A DNA stretch of 32,708 nucleotides from Allobosea vaviloviae (lineage in GTDB: Bacteria; Pseudomonadota; Alphaproteobacteria; Rhizobiales; Beijerinckiaceae), in NCBI RefSeq assembly GCF_001298265.1, contig NZ_LGSZ01000058.1, forward strand, positions 1-32,708, written 5' to 3'. The notes beneath the pieces are model-generated. The model did no database searches. It saw only the letters and a program-made list of their open reading frames with translations, and was not told the origin of the DNA. Of the stretch, positions 8,873-17,527 are shown piece after piece (the first letter of the stretch is position 1; each line of letters starts with the position of its first letter). Made by a program: the position numbers and the translations under genes.

Positions 8873-9352
8873 ATGGCGTACCGGCTCTGGGGACTGTTTG
8901 CCTGTCGGCTCGCGCTGGCGGCTTGCCTGCTGACGGTGTGCCTGCTGGCGGCGCCGCCGGCACGCGCCGTCGGGCCGGACTGGACCGTTCTCGACGAGGA
9001 CCCCGACTATCGCCAGGCCCGGCGCTGGATCGAGGAGAAGAATTTCGCGCCCGCCATCGAGAAGCTGACGGCGCTGCTGATCACCAAGCCGGATTCGCCG
9101 GTGCTGCTGAACTGGATCGCCTATTCGCACCGCAAGCTGAAGAACTACCCGGTTGCCAAGCAATATTACGACGCCGCCCTGCGCTACGACCCGACCTTCC
9201 TGCCGGCGCTCGAATATCAGGGCGAATGGTTCATCGAGACCGGCGACATGGCCTCCGCCAAGGCCAATCTCGCAAAGCTGGCGCAGCTCTGCGGCCGCTG
9301 CCACGAATGGCAGGACCTGAACCAGGCGATCGGCAAGGCGGAGGGGAAGTAG
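8873..9352 (+). CDS. Exported TPR-repeat protein
   Basis: The 159-residue precursor has a typical Sec signal peptide: basic start, a hydrophobic core over about residues 6-27, and an AxA-type site in PPARAVG near 31. The mature part has tetratricopeptide repeats. One spans about 50-80 (ARRWIEEKNFAPAIEKL), one 84-117 (PVLLNWIAYSHRKLKNYPVAKQYYDAAL) and one 118-150 (PTFLPALEYQGEWFIETGDMASAKANL). It ends with a CGRC pair near the C terminus, LCGRCHEWQDL, which could form a disulfide or bind metal. The ATG at 8873 is preceded by GGGGAGGACAGG as the ribosome site. A specific role cannot be given; periplasmic scaffolding is the general role of such proteins. Confidence 0.85.
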   Translation: MAYRLWGLFACRLALAACLLTVCLLAAPPARAVGPDWTVLDEDPDYRQARRWIEEKNFAPAIEKLTALLITKPDSPVLLNWIAYSHRKLKNYPVAKQYYDAALRYDPTFLPALEYQGEWFIETGDMASAKANLAKLAQLCGRCHEWQDLNQAIGKAEGK

Positions 9353-9357
9353 CAGGC

Positions 9358-9461
9358 CGTCATTCTCGGGCGGAGCGCAGCGCAGACCCGAGAATCTCAG
9401 GCCGATCGATGTAAGGGAGCCTCATCGTCACGAGATGCTCGGGTCAAGCCCGAGCATGACG
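9358..9461. repeat. Palindromic element, CGTCATTCTCGGG family (copy a)
   Basis: It starts CGTCATTCTCGGGCGGAGCG and ends GATGCTCGGGTCAAGCCCGAGCATGACG, a hairpin within a larger dyad. It fills the gap between two convergent genes (stops at 9352 and 9473), so it probably serves as a two-way terminator or mRNA 3'-end protector. Confidence 0.8.
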
Positions 9462-9472
9462 CGCGACGACCG

Positions 9473-10687
9473 TCACCCCCGCCCCAGCCACGCCTCCATC
9501 CCCACCGCCGCCGCGACGCCCGTCGCGAAACAGCCCTGCAGCAGGTAACCGCCGGTCGGCGCCTCCCAGTCCAGCATCTCTCCGGCGACGAAGACACCGG
9601 GCAGCCGCTTCAGCATGAAGCGGTCGTCGACCTCGGAGGCCGCGATGCCGCCCGCCGTCGAGATCGCGCGGGCAATCGGCATCAGCCCGGTCAGCCGCAG
9701 GGGCGTCGACTTGATCGCCGCCGCCAGCGCCGCGGGCGCCTCACCGAGCCGCCCCCCGGCGCCGTCGCGCAGCACGGCGACGGCTGCCGGCGACAAGCCC
9801 GCCTTGCGCAAATGGTTGCTCAGCGTCTCGCCCTGGCGGCGCTTGCCGAGTTTGTCCGTCAGCCGGGCGATGTCGAGATCGGGCCGCAGATCGATCACGA
9901 TCGCGGCAAAGCCGTCGCGCGCGATCGCCTCGCGCAAGAGGCCCGACAGCGCATAGATCGCGCCGCCTTCGATGCCATCGGCATCGATCATCGCCTCGCC
10001 CGCGACCTCCCGGCCGCCGAAGCGGATGACGATGCGCTTCAGCGGCGCGCCCGCAAAACGCTCGCGCAAGGTCGCCGTCCAGTCGACGGCAAAGCCGCCA
10101 TTGGCCGGCCGCAGGGGCTCGACCGAGACGCCCCTCTGCGCCAACAGCGGCACCCAACCGCCATCCGAGCCCAGCCGCGGCCAGCTCGCCCCGCCGAGCG
10201 CCAGCAGCACCGCATCGGGGGTCAGCGTGACCGTCCCGCCAGCGGCGGTGGCGAAGCTCAGCGCCCCCTCCGGCGTCCAGCCGGTCCAGAGCCGCCCGGC
10301 CTCCAGCCTGACGCCGAGCCCGTCCAGCCGCCGCAGCCAGGCGCGCAGCAGCGGCGAGGCCTTCATCGCCTTCGGGAAGACGCGCCCGCTGGACCCGACG
10401 AAGCTCTGCGCGCCGAGCCCGTCGGCCCAGTCGCGCATCGCCTGCGGCGGAAAGGCGGTAATCGCGGGCTCCAGCCAGTCCCGTGCCGCGCCGTAACGCG
10501 GCAGGAAGGCGTCGAGCGGCTCGGAATGCGTCAGGTTGAGCCCGCCGCGCCCGGCCAGCAGGAACTTCCGCGCCGGCGACGCCATCCGCTCATGGAGGGT
10601 GACGCGATGGCCGGCGATGGCCAGCCGCTCGGCGGCGATCAGGCCCGCCGGGCCTGCCCCGATGATGGCGATGTCTTTGCTTTGCAT
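9473..10687 (-). CDS. HI0933-like NAD(P)/FAD-dependent oxidoreductase (TIGR03862-type flavoprotein)
   Basis: This 404-residue flavoprotein begins with a dinucleotide-binding fold, IAIIGAGPAGLIAAERLAIAG (GxGxxG at about residues 11-16), followed by the HI0933 family signature KFLLAGRGGLNLTHSE. It ends in ALSGGI/ATGGYLLQ-type FAD contacts, here VAGEMLDWEAPTGGYLLQGC, near residue 380. The middle contains the family's inserted beta domain (GSSGRVFPKAMKASPLL and following). Proteins of this group (YhiN/BaiN-like; the subgroup TIGR03862) are widespread and mostly uncharacterised. Its start is the ATG at 10687. It is convergent with the TPR gene and lies downstream of phoB on the same strand, separated from it by a palindromic element. 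No link to phosphate metabolism is evident. Confidence 0.88.
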   Translation of the reverse strand: MQSKDIAIIGAGPAGLIAAERLAIAGHRVTLHERMASPARKFLLAGRGGLNLTHSEPLDAFLPRYGAARDWLEPAITAFPPQAMRDWADGLGAQSFVGSSGRVFPKAMKASPLLRAWLRRLDGLGVRLEAGRLWTGWTPEGALSFATAAGGTVTLTPDAVLLALGGASWPRLGSDGGWVPLLAQRGVSVEPLRPANGGFAVDWTATLRERFAGAPLKRIVIRFGGREVAGEAMIDADGIEGGAIYALSGLLREAIARDGFAAIVIDLRPDLDIARLTDKLGKRRQGETLSNHLRKAGLSPAAVAVLRDGAGGRLGEAPAALAAAIKSTPLRLTGLMPIARAISTAGGIAASEVDDRFMLKRLPGVFVAGEMLDWEAPTGGYLLQGCFATGVAAAVGMEAWLGRG

Positions 10688-10751
10688 GCGCCGGGCTTGC
10701 GCCGTCGGGCGCTGCCGGTCAAGCGATCCGGCTCGGGGGCCGCGACAAGGC

Positions 10752-10843
10752 CGTCATTCTCGGGCGGAGCGAAGCGCAGACCCGAGAATCTCTACCAAGG
10801 TCATTTCCGGCGAGAGATGCTCGGGTCAAGCCCGAGCATGACG
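10752..10843. repeat. Palindromic element, CGTCATTCTCGGG family (copy b)
   Basis: It has the same ends as copy a (CGTCATTCTCGGGCGGAGCG and GCCCGAGCATGACG) with a shorter middle. It lies 5 bp after the phoB stop and before the flavoprotein gene, so it may close the pho operon transcript. Confidence 0.8.
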
Positions 10844-10848
10844 GTGCC

Positions 10849-11547
10849 TCAGGCCCGCGCAAACGTCTCGTCGAAGGCATAGCCGGCACCGCGCACGGTG
10901 CGCAGCGGGTCCTTGGCGTCGCCGGGTGTGATCGCCTTGCGCAGCCGCCCGACATGGACGTCGACGGTGCGCTCGTCGATATAGACGTCGCGACCCCAGA
11001 CTGCGTCGAGAAGCTGGGCGCGCGAATAGACCCGGCCGGGCGCCTGCATCAGGAATTCGAGCAGCCGGAACTCGGTCGGTCCGAGATGCAGCTCGAAGCC
11101 GGAACGGCGCACGCGCCGCGTCGTCCGGTCCAGTTCGAGATCGCCCGCCGTCAGCAGGCCGGCGACATGCCCGGGCTTCGCTCGGCGCAGCAGCGCCTGG
11201 ATGCGCGCGATCAACTCCGGCAGCGAGAACGGCTTGACGACATAGTCGTCGGCGCCGGTGGCCAGGCCCCGCACGCGCTCGGTCTCCTCGCCGCGCGCGG
11301 TCAGCATGATGATCGGCACGCGCTCGGTGTCGCGGCGCGCCCGCAGGCGGCGGCAGAGCTCGATGCCCGACAGGCCCGGCAGCATCCAGTCGAGCAGCAC
11401 GAGATCGGGCGTGTTGTCGCGCAGATGCAGCTCGGCATCGTCGCCGCGCGCGACGGAGTCGACCTCGAAACCCTCGGCCTCGAGATTGTAGCGCAGCAGC
11501 AGCGTGAGCGGCTCCTCGTCCTCGACGATCAGGATGCGGGCGGGCAT
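10849..11547 (-). CDS. phoB: Phosphate regulon response regulator PhoB
   Basis: This 232-residue OmpR-class regulator activates the Pho regulon during phosphate starvation. The receiver domain (1-120) has the acidic pair in IVEDEE (9-11), phospho-acceptor Asp53 in LLDWMLPG, the LTAR switch Thr and Lys105 in VVKPFS. The C-terminal winged helix (about 130-230) has LGPTEFRLLEFLMQAPGRVYSR and the recognition part RTVDVHVGRLRKAI, typical of PhoB. The gene is last in the run phoR-pstSCAB-phoU-phoB and is separated from phoU by 124 bp containing a palindromic repeat. Likely targets in the window are the Pho boxes upstream of pstS and at 18680-18697. Confidence 0.95.
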   Translation of the reverse strand: MPARILIVEDEEPLTLLLRYNLEAEGFEVDSVARGDDAELHLRDNTPDLVLLDWMLPGLSGIELCRRLRARRDTERVPIIMLTARGEETERVRGLATGADDYVVKPFSLPELIARIQALLRRAKPGHVAGLLTAGDLELDRTTRRVRRSGFELHLGPTEFRLLEFLMQAPGRVYSRAQLLDAVWGRDVYIDERTVDVHVGRLRKAITPGDAKDPLRTVRGAGYAFDETFARA

Positions 11548-11578
11548 GGCGGGTTTCCGAATGTTGGGCGGTGTCGTG

Positions 11579-11662
11579 CGTCATTCTCGGGCTTGACCCG
11601 AGAATCTCTAAGACCAGAAGGTTCTGGTTTCCTGGATGGTCGGGTCAAGCCCGACCATGACG
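11579..11662. repeat. Palindromic element within the pho operon (copy c)
   Basis: CGTCATTCTCGGG at the start and GGGTCAAGCCCGACCATGACG at the end form a dyad. An inner arm GGGCTTGACCCGAGAATCTC is also present. The element lies between phoU and phoB, two genes transcribed in the same direction, so it may affect how much phoB is made relative to the upstream genes. Confidence 0.75.
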
Positions 11663-11671
11663 CACCAAGAC

Positions 11672-12391
11672 CTAGCTTCCCGTCACCGCCTCGAGATTGA
11701 TGTCGGTGGTGTCGAGCTTGGGACGGTTGAGGTCGAGCGATTCGCCGGTGACGAGATAGTGGATCGTCTCGGCGATGTTGGTGGTGTGGTCGCCGATGCG
11801 CTCGATGTTCTTGGCGCAGAACAGGAGATGCGTGCAGAAGGTGATGTTGCGCGGATCTTCCATCATATAGGTCAGGAGCTCGCGGAACAGCGAGGTGTAG
11901 AGCGCATCGATCTCGCCGTCGCGATGCCAGACCTCGAGCGCCTTCTGCTCGTTGGCCGAGGCATAGGCGTCGAGCACGTCCTTGAGCTGGGCCTGGACCA
12001 GGCGGCTCATGTGCTCCAGCCCGACCACGGCGCGATGCGGCGGCGAGAACTGGCCGGAGATCGCCACCGCGCGCTTGGCGATGTTCTTGGCAAGATCGCC
12101 GACGCGCTCGATGTCCGAGGCGATGCGGATCGCCGAGATGAGCTCGCGCAGGTCGTTGGCGAGCGGCTGGCGACGCGCGATCGTCAAGACCGCGCGCTCC
12201 TCGACATCGCGTTGCAGGTTGTCGAGGCGCTGGTCGGCGCTGATCACCTTCTGCGCAAGCGTGGTGTCGCGGCGCACCAGCGCCACGGTGGAATCGCCGA
12301 GCATGCGCTCGGACATGCCGCCCATCTCGGCGAGGCTGCGGCGCAGCGCCTCGAGTTCGGCGTCGTAGGAGCGGACGATATGGTCTGTCAT
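11672..12391 (-). CDS. phoU: Phosphate transport system regulator PhoU
   Basis: This 239-residue, all-helical cytosolic protein has the two PhoU repeats. The first contains VRRDTTLAQKVISADQRLDNLQRDVEE and RIASDIERVGDLAKNIAKRA. The second contains WHRDGEIDALYTSLFRELLTYMMED and NIERIGDHTTNIAETIHYLVTG. The conserved ExxRxGDxxxNIA metal-binding motif thus appears in both. PhoU holds PhoR in the inactive state when phosphate is ample and restrains PstSCAB uptake. The gene lies 30 bp after pstB on the same strand. Length and motifs are normal for the family. Confidence 0.95.
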   Translation of the reverse strand: MTDHIVRSYDAELEALRRSLAEMGGMSERMLGDSTVALVRRDTTLAQKVISADQRLDNLQRDVEERAVLTIARRQPLANDLRELISAIRIASDIERVGDLAKNIAKRAVAISGQFSPPHRAVVGLEHMSRLVQAQLKDVLDAYASANEQKALEVWHRDGEIDALYTSLFRELLTYMMEDPRNITFCTHLLFCAKNIERIGDHTTNIAETIHYLVTGESLDLNRPKLDTTDINLEAVTGS

Positions 12392-12421
12392 CGGCGTGTA
12401 TCCCTGTGAAGCGCGTGCGAG

Positions 12422-13222
12422 TCAGCCGAAGCGGCCGGTGACGTAGTCCTGCGTCTGCTTCTTGCTCGGGTTCATGAAGATCGTGTTGGTCGGAGCGAAC
12501 TCGATGACCTCGCCGAGATACATGAAGGCGGTATACTGCGAGATGCGCGCCGCCTGCTGCATGTTGTGCGTGACGATGACGATGGTGAAGTCGGTCTTGA
12601 GCTGCTCCAGCAGATCCTCGATCTTGCCGGTCGAGATCGGATCGAGCGCCGAGGTCGGCTCGTCGAACAGGATGACCTCGGGCTTCTGCGCGATGGTGCG
12701 TGCGATGCACAGCCGCTGCTGCTGGCCGCCCGAAAGGCCCATGCCCGAGGTCTTGAGCTTGTCCTTGACCTCGTCCCACAGCGCCGAGCGGCGCAGCGCA
12801 CCCTCGACACGGTCATCGAGCTCCGACTTCGGCGGCTTCTCGTAAAGGCGGATGCCGAAGGCGACATTGTCGTAGATCGACATCGGGAAGGGCGTCGGCT
12901 TCTGGAAGACCATGCCGATGCGCGAGCGCAGCTCGTTCACGTCGACCTCGTTGGAGATGACGTTGCGCCCGTCGAGCATGATCTCGCCGGTGGCGCGCTG
13001 CTCGGGATAGAGCGAGTAGATGCGGTTGAAGATCCGCAGCAGGGTCGACTTGCCGCAGCCGGACGGGCCGATCAGCGCCGTGACGTGGCGGTCACGGAAG
13101 TCGAGATTGATGTTCTTCAGCGCCTTGTGCTCGCCGTAGTAGAAATCGAGGTTCTTGACCGCGATCCGCACGGGGGCGTCGGCATCGAGCGTCTGCGGGC
13201 TCAGTTCCAGCGTCGAAAGCAT
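12422..13222 (-). CDS. pstB: Phosphate ABC transporter ATP-binding protein PstB
   Basis: This 266-residue ATPase of the high-affinity phosphate importer shows Walker [10 protein letters not shown], the PstB-typical sequence [19 protein letters not shown], signature [15 protein letters not shown], Walker [14 protein letters not shown] and the switch His in [15 protein letters not shown]. It would energise transport through PstC/PstA and, with PhoU, take part in phosphate signalling to PhoR. The length is typical. The start is the ATG at 13222, 47 bp after pstA. Confidence 0.96.
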   Translation of the reverse strand: MLSTLELSPQTLDADAPVRIAVKNLDFYYGEHKALKNINLDFRDRHVTALIGPSGCGKSTLLRIFNRIYSLYPEQRATGEIMLDGRNVISNEVDVNELRSRIGMVFQKPTPFPMSIYDNVAFGIRLYEKPPKSELDDRVEGALRRSALWDEVKDKLKTSGMGLSGGQQQRLCIARTIAQKPEVILFDEPTSALDPISTGKIEDLLEQLKTDFTIVIVTHNMQQAARISQYTAFMYLGEVIEFAPTNTIFMNPSKKQTQDYVTGRFG

Positions 13223-13269
13223 CGACTTTTTCCTTCAGATCGAACGCGACGAGGGTTCAGTTGGGCTGC

Positions 13270-14160
13270 TTACTTGCCGCCGCGCACGATGCGGCGGGCG
13301 ATGAGCGAGAGCACCAGGATCGACATGGTGATGATCAGCGAACCAGCCCAGGCCAGCTGCTGCCAGTTCTCGTAAGGGGCGGAGGCGAACTGGTAGATCG
13401 TCACCGGCAGGTTCGAGACGCCGCCCATCAGGTTGGGGGAGAACCAGAAATTGTTGTTCAGCGCGGTGAAGATCAGCGGCGCGGTCTCGCCGGCGATGCG
13501 GGCGAGCGCCAGCAGGATGCCGGTCACCATGCCGGATTTGGCGGCCTTCCAGGTGATCGAGGTGATCACCACGGAGGGCGGCGCCCCGAGCGCCGAGCCG
13601 GCCTCCCGCAGCGGACCCGGCACGAGCCGCAGCATGTCCTCGGTGGTGCGAACGATGACCGGGATCGCGATGATGCCGAGCGCCACGCCGCCGGCCCAGC
13701 CGGAATAGCCGCCCAGCGGCTCGACCATGATGACGTAGACGAACAGGCCGATCAGGATCGAGGGCGCCGAGAGCAGGATGTCGTTGATGAAACGGATCAG
13801 GTCGGCGAGCTTCGAGCCCTTGCCGTATTCGGCGAGATAGGTGCCCGCCAGCACGCCGATCGGCGTCGCCACGACGATGCCGAGGAAGGTCAGGATCACC
13901 GAGCCGGCGATGGCGTTGGCGAGACCGCCGCCTTCCGAGCCGGGGCCCGGCGTGACCTGGGTAAAGGTCGCGACGGACAGGCCGCCGACGCCCTTCACGA
14001 TCAGCATGCCGAGGATCCAGAACAGCACGAAGATCGCCAGGAAGGTGAAACCGGCGGCGGTGACGCGCATCGCCTTGTCGGCGGTGCGGCGCGACTGGCG
14101 CACGCGGCCCCAGGTCGAGGGCGGAAGGGCGCGGACGGTGGAGGGTGTGGTCATGCTCAT
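13270..14160 (-). CDS. pstA: Phosphate ABC transporter permease PstA
   Basis: This 296-residue inner-membrane protein has six predicted TM helices (the first at about residues 33-55). A conserved periplasmic loop [22 protein letters not shown] precedes the permease core. The cytoplasmic EAA loop reads [27 protein letters not shown] in two parts and contacts PstB. The start has two nearby ATGs (14160 and 14154), and the first is taken. It follows pstC by 16 bp, so the two are almost certainly co-translated. Confidence 0.95.
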   Translation of the reverse strand: MSMTTPSTVRALPPSTWGRVRQSRRTADKAMRVTAAGFTFLAIFVLFWILGMLIVKGVGGLSVATFTQVTPGPGSEGGGLANAIAGSVILTFLGIVVATPIGVLAGTYLAEYGKGSKLADLIRFINDILLSAPSILIGLFVYVIMVEPLGGYSGWAGGVALGIIAIPVIVRTTEDMLRLVPGPLREAGSALGAPPSVVITSITWKAAKSGMVTGILLALARIAGETAPLIFTALNNNFWFSPNLMGGVSNLPVTIYQFASAPYENWQQLAWAGSLIITMSILVLSLIARRIVRGGK

Positions 14161-14176
14161 GATCGCGCGGGCCCGT

Positions 14177-15148
14177 TCAGAAGGTCTTGACCCGCGCGAC
14201 GAGGATGCGCGCGATGACGAGGACGACGAAGGTGACGAAGAACAGGATGCAGCCCAGCGCGATCAGCGCGTTCATCTGCAGGCCCAGCGCCTCGTTGAAC
14301 TCGTTGGCGATGCGTGAGGCGATGGTCGAGCCCGGATCCATGATCGAGGCCGAGAGCCGGTTCGCGTTGCCGACGACGAAGGTCACCGCCATGGTCTCGC
14401 CCAGCGCGCGGCCGAGCCCGAGCATGACCGCGCCGATGATCGAGACGCCGGCCTGCGGCACCAGCACATGGCGCACCACCTCCCAGGTGGTCGCCCCGAT
14501 GCCATAGGCGCTCTCGCGCAGCACGGAGGGGATCTGGTCGAGCATGTCGCGCACGATCGAGGCGATGAAGGGGATGATCATGAAGGCCAGGATGATGCCG
14601 GCCGTCAGGATGCCCAGCCCCGAAGGCGAGCGTGAATAGAGCACGGTGCCGACGATCGGGAGCCCCTCGACGATGTTGGAGAGCGGGATCTGCACATAGG
14701 CCGCAAAGAGCGGCACGAAGACGAACAGCCCCCACATGCCGTAGATGATCGACGGCACGGCCGCGAGCAGTTCGACCGTCGTCGAGACGGGCTGCTTGAA
14801 CCAGGGCGGCGCCAACTGGGTGAGATAGACCGCGATGCCCAGCGACAACGGCACGCCGATCACCAGGGCGATCAGTGCCGTCGAGAGCGTGCCGACGATC
14901 GCCGGCCAGGCGCCGTAAACATCCGCCTGGGTGTCCCACTGGCTGCCCGTGAGGAAGCCGAGACCGAACTGGCGGAAGGCCGGCCAGCCGCCGATGACCA
15001 TCGACAGCATGATGCCGGCGAGCAGGACGAGGACGAACAGCGCCGAGAGGAAGCTGGCGTTGCGGAACACGATGTCGAACGTGCCCTTCGGCGTCTTGCG
15101 CTGAGGGTGCGCGGCCGGGATGCTCATAGGGTCGGTCACGGCTGTCAT
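14177..15148 (-). CDS. pstC: Phosphate ABC transporter permease PstC
   Basis: This 323-residue inner-membrane permease pairs with PstA. A cytoplasmic N terminus is followed by TM1 ([20 protein letters not shown]), a periplasmic segment [18 protein letters not shown] typical of PstC, and the core with an EAA-type loop [20 protein letters not shown] place the start at the ATG at 15148 because GGAG lies about 10 bases upstream. A longer frame to 15202 has no clear ribosome site. A 172-bp gap with two perfect stem-loops separates it from pstS. Confidence 0.93.
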   Translation of the reverse strand: MTAVTDPMSIPAAHPQRKTPKGTFDIVFRNASFLSALFVLVLLAGIMLSMVIGGWPAFRQFGLGFLTGSQWDTQADVYGAWPAIVGTLSTALIALVIGVPLSLGIAVYLTQLAPPWFKQPVSTTVELLAAVPSIIYGMWGLFVFVPLFAAYVQIPLSNIVEGLPIVGTVLYSRSPSGLGILTAGIILAFMIIPFIASIVRDMLDQIPSVLRESAYGIGATTWEVVRHVLVPQAGVSIIGAVMLGLGRALGETMAVTFVVGNANRLSASIMDPGSTIASRIANEFNEALGLQMNALIALGCILFFVTFVVLVIARILVARVKTF

Positions 15149-15222
15149 CCGTGGAACTCCGGTCGTAGCCAAAACATGGGATGCAGGAACGAGGCAGGAC
15201 AAGGATTATGTCTCTGGATCGA

Positions 15223-15272
15223 ACCCTCATCCCCAACAGCGATCGAAGCGCGCCGCTGCTCGGGATGAGGGT
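15223..15272 (-). other. Perfect 11-bp stem-loop in the pstS-pstC gap
   Basis: ACCCTCATCCC (15223-15233) is the exact complement of GGGATGAGGGT (15262-15272), with a 28-base loop. Together with the stem-loop next to it, it may stabilise the pstS message or reduce read-through into pstCAB. Confidence 0.65.
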
Positions 15273-15280
15273 CGGAGAGA

Positions 15281-15308
15281 TGCGAAGCGGGGGTGTCCCC
15301 GCTTCGCA
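15281..15308 (-). terminator. Perfect 12-bp hairpin just after pstS (attenuator-like)
   Basis: TGCGAAGCGGGG (15281-15292) and CCCCGCTTCGCA (15297-15308) pair perfectly around GTGT, 12 bases beyond the pstS stop. No T tract follows on the minus strand, so a partial or mRNA-protecting role is more likely than full termination. This fits the general need for more binding protein than permease. Confidence 0.6.
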
Positions 15309-15320
15309 ATGTCGTTGCGA

Positions 15321-16346
15321 TCAGAAGATCGGCTTGCCGGCCGGGTCGGTGACGCCCTTCCAGGCGTTGCGGACCTGATCCTTGACCGTGGCCGGGAGCG
15401 GCACGTAGTCGAGGTCGAGAGCGAGCTTGTCGCCGTTCTTGAAGGCCCAGTCGACGAACTTCAGCGCGGCCTGCACCTCTTCCGGCTTTTCCGGCTTGGC
15501 GTGGACGAGCAGGAAGGTGGCGGCCGTGATCGGCCAGGCGTCGGCGCCCTTCTGGTTGTTCAGCGAGATGCCGAAGCCGGGAGCCTCGTTCCAGTTGGCG
15601 TTGGCGGCAGCGGCCTGGAAGGCCTTGTCGTCCGGGGCCGGGAAGTTGCCGTCGGCGTTCTGGATCAGGGCGTAGGAGAGCTTGTTCTGCTTGGCGTAGG
15701 CGTATTCGACATAGCCGATCGAGTTGGCGACCTGCTTGACCGAGGCCGAGACGCCCTCATTGCCCTTGCCACCGATGCCGACAGCCCACTGGACCGACTG
15801 GTTGGCGCCGACCTTGGACTTCCAGTCAGCCGAAACCTTGGAGAGGTAGTCGGTGAAGACATAGGTCGTGCCCGAGCCGTCCGAACGGTAGACGGGGTTG
15901 ATGTTGGCGTCGGGCAGGGTCACGCCGGCATTGAGCGCGACGATCTTCGGGTCGTTCCACTTCTTGATCTCGCCCATGTAGATGCCGGCGATGATCGGGC
16001 CGGTCAGCTTGAGCTTGCCGGCCTCGACGCCCGCCACGTTGATCGCGGGCACGACGCCGCCCATCACGGTCGGGAACTGGATCAGGCCGTCCTTGGTCAG
16101 GTCTTCGCCCTTGAGGGGAGCGTCGGTGGCGCCGAAGGCGACCGTCTTGGCCTTGATCTGGCGGATGCCGCCACCCGAGCCGATCGACTGGTAGTTGAGA
16201 CCGATATTGGTCTCCTTCTTGTAGGCTTCGGCCCACTTGGCATAAATCGGGAAGGGGAAGGTCGCGCCGGCGCCGGTGATGTCGGCGGCCTGGGCCACGC
16301 CGGACAGACCGATGGTCGCGGCCGCGAGAATGAGAAGTTTGCGCAT
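15321..16346 (-). CDS. pstS: Phosphate-binding periplasmic protein PstS
   Basis: This 341-residue precursor has a Sec signal peptide (MRKLLILAAATIGLSGVAQA) with a cut before ADITGAG. The mature protein shows the phosphate-pocket segments GAGATFPFPIYAKW, SIGSGGGIRQI, FGATDAPL and RSDGSGTTYVFTDYLSKV. It delivers phosphate to PstCAB. The start is the ATG at 16346, with GAGAGGA as the ribosome site 7 bases upstream; a longer frame to 16412 would run through the Pho box and destroy the signal peptide. It is preceded by a Pho box 54 bp upstream and so should be strongly induced by PhoB. Confidence 0.96.
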   Translation of the reverse strand: MRKLLILAAATIGLSGVAQAADITGAGATFPFPIYAKWAEAYKKETNIGLNYQSIGSGGGIRQIKAKTVAFGATDAPLKGEDLTKDGLIQFPTVMGGVVPAINVAGVEAGKLKLTGPIIAGIYMGEIKKWNDPKIVALNAGVTLPDANINPVYRSDGSGTTYVFTDYLSKVSADWKSKVGANQSVQWAVGIGGKGNEGVSASVKQVANSIGYVEYAYAKQNKLSYALIQNADGNFPAPDDKAFQAAAANANWNEAPGFGISLNNQKGADAWPITAATFLLVHAKPEKPEEVQAALKFVDWAFKNGDKLALDLDYVPLPATVKDQVRNAWKGVTDPAGKPIF

Positions 16347-16399
16347 GAGATGTCCTCTCTGGATCGCAGGTTTAGCGAGCCGTTCAGAACACTGTCTGC

Positions 16400-16417
16400 A
16401 TGACAGCTTCATGACAA
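16400..16417 (-). promoter_or_regulatory. Pho box upstream of pstS
   Basis: Read on the minus strand, TTGTCATGAAGCTGTCAT has the 7-4-7 spacing of the PhoB site CTGTCAT-N4-CTGTCAY. One half is perfect and the other differs by one base. It ends 54 bp from the pstS ATG, a normal distance for a PhoB-activated promoter. Confidence 0.75.
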
Positions 16418-16430
16418 CGCGTCACAGCGT

Positions 16431-16448
16431 TTGTCATATTGCCGTCAC
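16431..16448 (+). promoter_or_regulatory. Second Pho box, opposite orientation
   Basis: TTGTCATATTGCCGTCAC keeps the 7-4-7 layout, and each half differs by one base from CTGTCAT/CTGTCAY. It points away from pstS towards the phoR 3' end. It could add PhoB molecules to the pstS promoter by cooperative binding. Confidence 0.55.
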
Positions 16449-16468
16449 GCAGCGTTAACGGATCCGGC

Positions 16469-17527
16469 TCACGGCTTGCGCGGCGGCGCTCCGAAGCGTG
16501 GCAGCACGGCCCGGAAGGTGGCTCCCTCGCCGAGTGCGCTTTCGATCGTCAGCCGGCCACGATGGCGCAGCACGATGTGCTTGACGATGGCAAGGCCCAG
16601 CCCCGTGCCACCGGCCTCGCGGCTGGCCGCGGTATCGACGCGATAGAAGCGCTCGGTCAGCCGCGGCAGGTGCTCGGGCGCGATGCCCGGCCCGTCGTCG
16701 CGCACGCCGACGCTGCACTCGGCCGGCCCATCCAGCACCTCGATCAACACCTCACCGCCGCGCTTGCCGTATTTGATCGCGTTCTCGACCAGGTTTTCCA
16801 TCAGCCGCAGCAGTTCGTCGCGATCGCCGGCGACCCTGACCGGCTCGGTGGGAGCACGCAGCGTCAGGGTGACCTCGCGTTCGCGGGCCATCAGCGTCAG
16901 CGAATCGACGATTTCGCGCGAGATCCCGGTGAGATCGACCGGGGTCTCCGGCGCCAGATGGGCGCGAAGCTCGATCCGCGACAGCGACAGCAGGTCATCG
17001 ACGAGGCGCGCCATGCGCAGGCCCTGCTCGCGCATGATCGCAAGGAAGCGGTCGCGCGCGCCGGCGTCGTTGCGTGCCGGCCCCTGCAGGGTCTCCACGA
17101 AGCCGAGCAGCGAGGCCAGCGGCGTGCGCAGCTCGTGGCTGGCATTGGCGACGAAATCGACGCGCATCCGCTCGGTGACGCGCTGCTCGCTGAGATCCTC
17201 GAAGGTCAGGACCACCGGCCGCCGCCAGCCTGCGCCGGGCAGTGCGGAGATGTGGATCCGGAAGGTGCGCTCGACCGGCACGCGCTCGATCAGTTCGATG
17301 ACCTGGCGGCCGCCCTGGCGGGCGACGCCGTCGATGGCCTCGATCAGGTCGGGATCGCGCATCACCAGCGTCAGCGGCTGGCCCGTCTCCAGCGCCGGGA
17401 TCAGCGCGCGCATCGCCGGGCTCAGCGCCTGGGCGACACCCTGGACATCGAGCAGGACCACGGCGGCGCCCATCGCCTCGATCAGGGCATGCGTCGCGGA
17501 GGCAAACGGATCGACGGCAATGGCCAT
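16469..17527 (-). CDS. phoR: Phosphate regulon sensor kinase PhoR, without a membrane segment
   Basis: The partner kinase of PhoB. With the start at 17527 it has 352 residues: a PAS domain (about 8-110, ending VVLTFEDLSE), the DHp helix with His131 in NASHELRTPLASLLGFVE, and the ATPase domain with N box MENLVENAIKYG, G1 DDGPGIAPEHL, F box RFYRVD and G2 GGTGLGLAIVKHI. No hydrophobic stretch long enough to cross the membrane precedes the PAS domain. The longer in-frame opening (to 17638) is hydrophilic and overlaps the divergent ppk2 leader. Most PhoR proteins have one or two N-terminal TM helices, so this one seems soluble and must meet PstSCAB-PhoU by other contacts. It is first in the operon order; pstS follows after 122 bp and has its own Pho box. 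Confidence 0.9.
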   Translation of the reverse strand: MAIAVDPFASATHALIEAMGAAVVLLDVQGVAQALSPAMRALIPALETGQPLTLVMRDPDLIEAIDGVARQGGRQVIELIERVPVERTFRIHISALPGAGWRRPVVLTFEDLSEQRVTERMRVDFVANASHELRTPLASLLGFVETLQGPARNDAGARDRFLAIMREQGLRMARLVDDLLSLSRIELRAHLAPETPVDLTGISREIVDSLTLMAREREVTLTLRAPTEPVRVAGDRDELLRLMENLVENAIKYGKRGGEVLIEVLDGPAECSVGVRDDGPGIAPEHLPRLTERFYRVDTAASREAGGTGLGLAIVKHIVLRHRGRLTIESALGEGATFRAVLPRFGAPPRKP

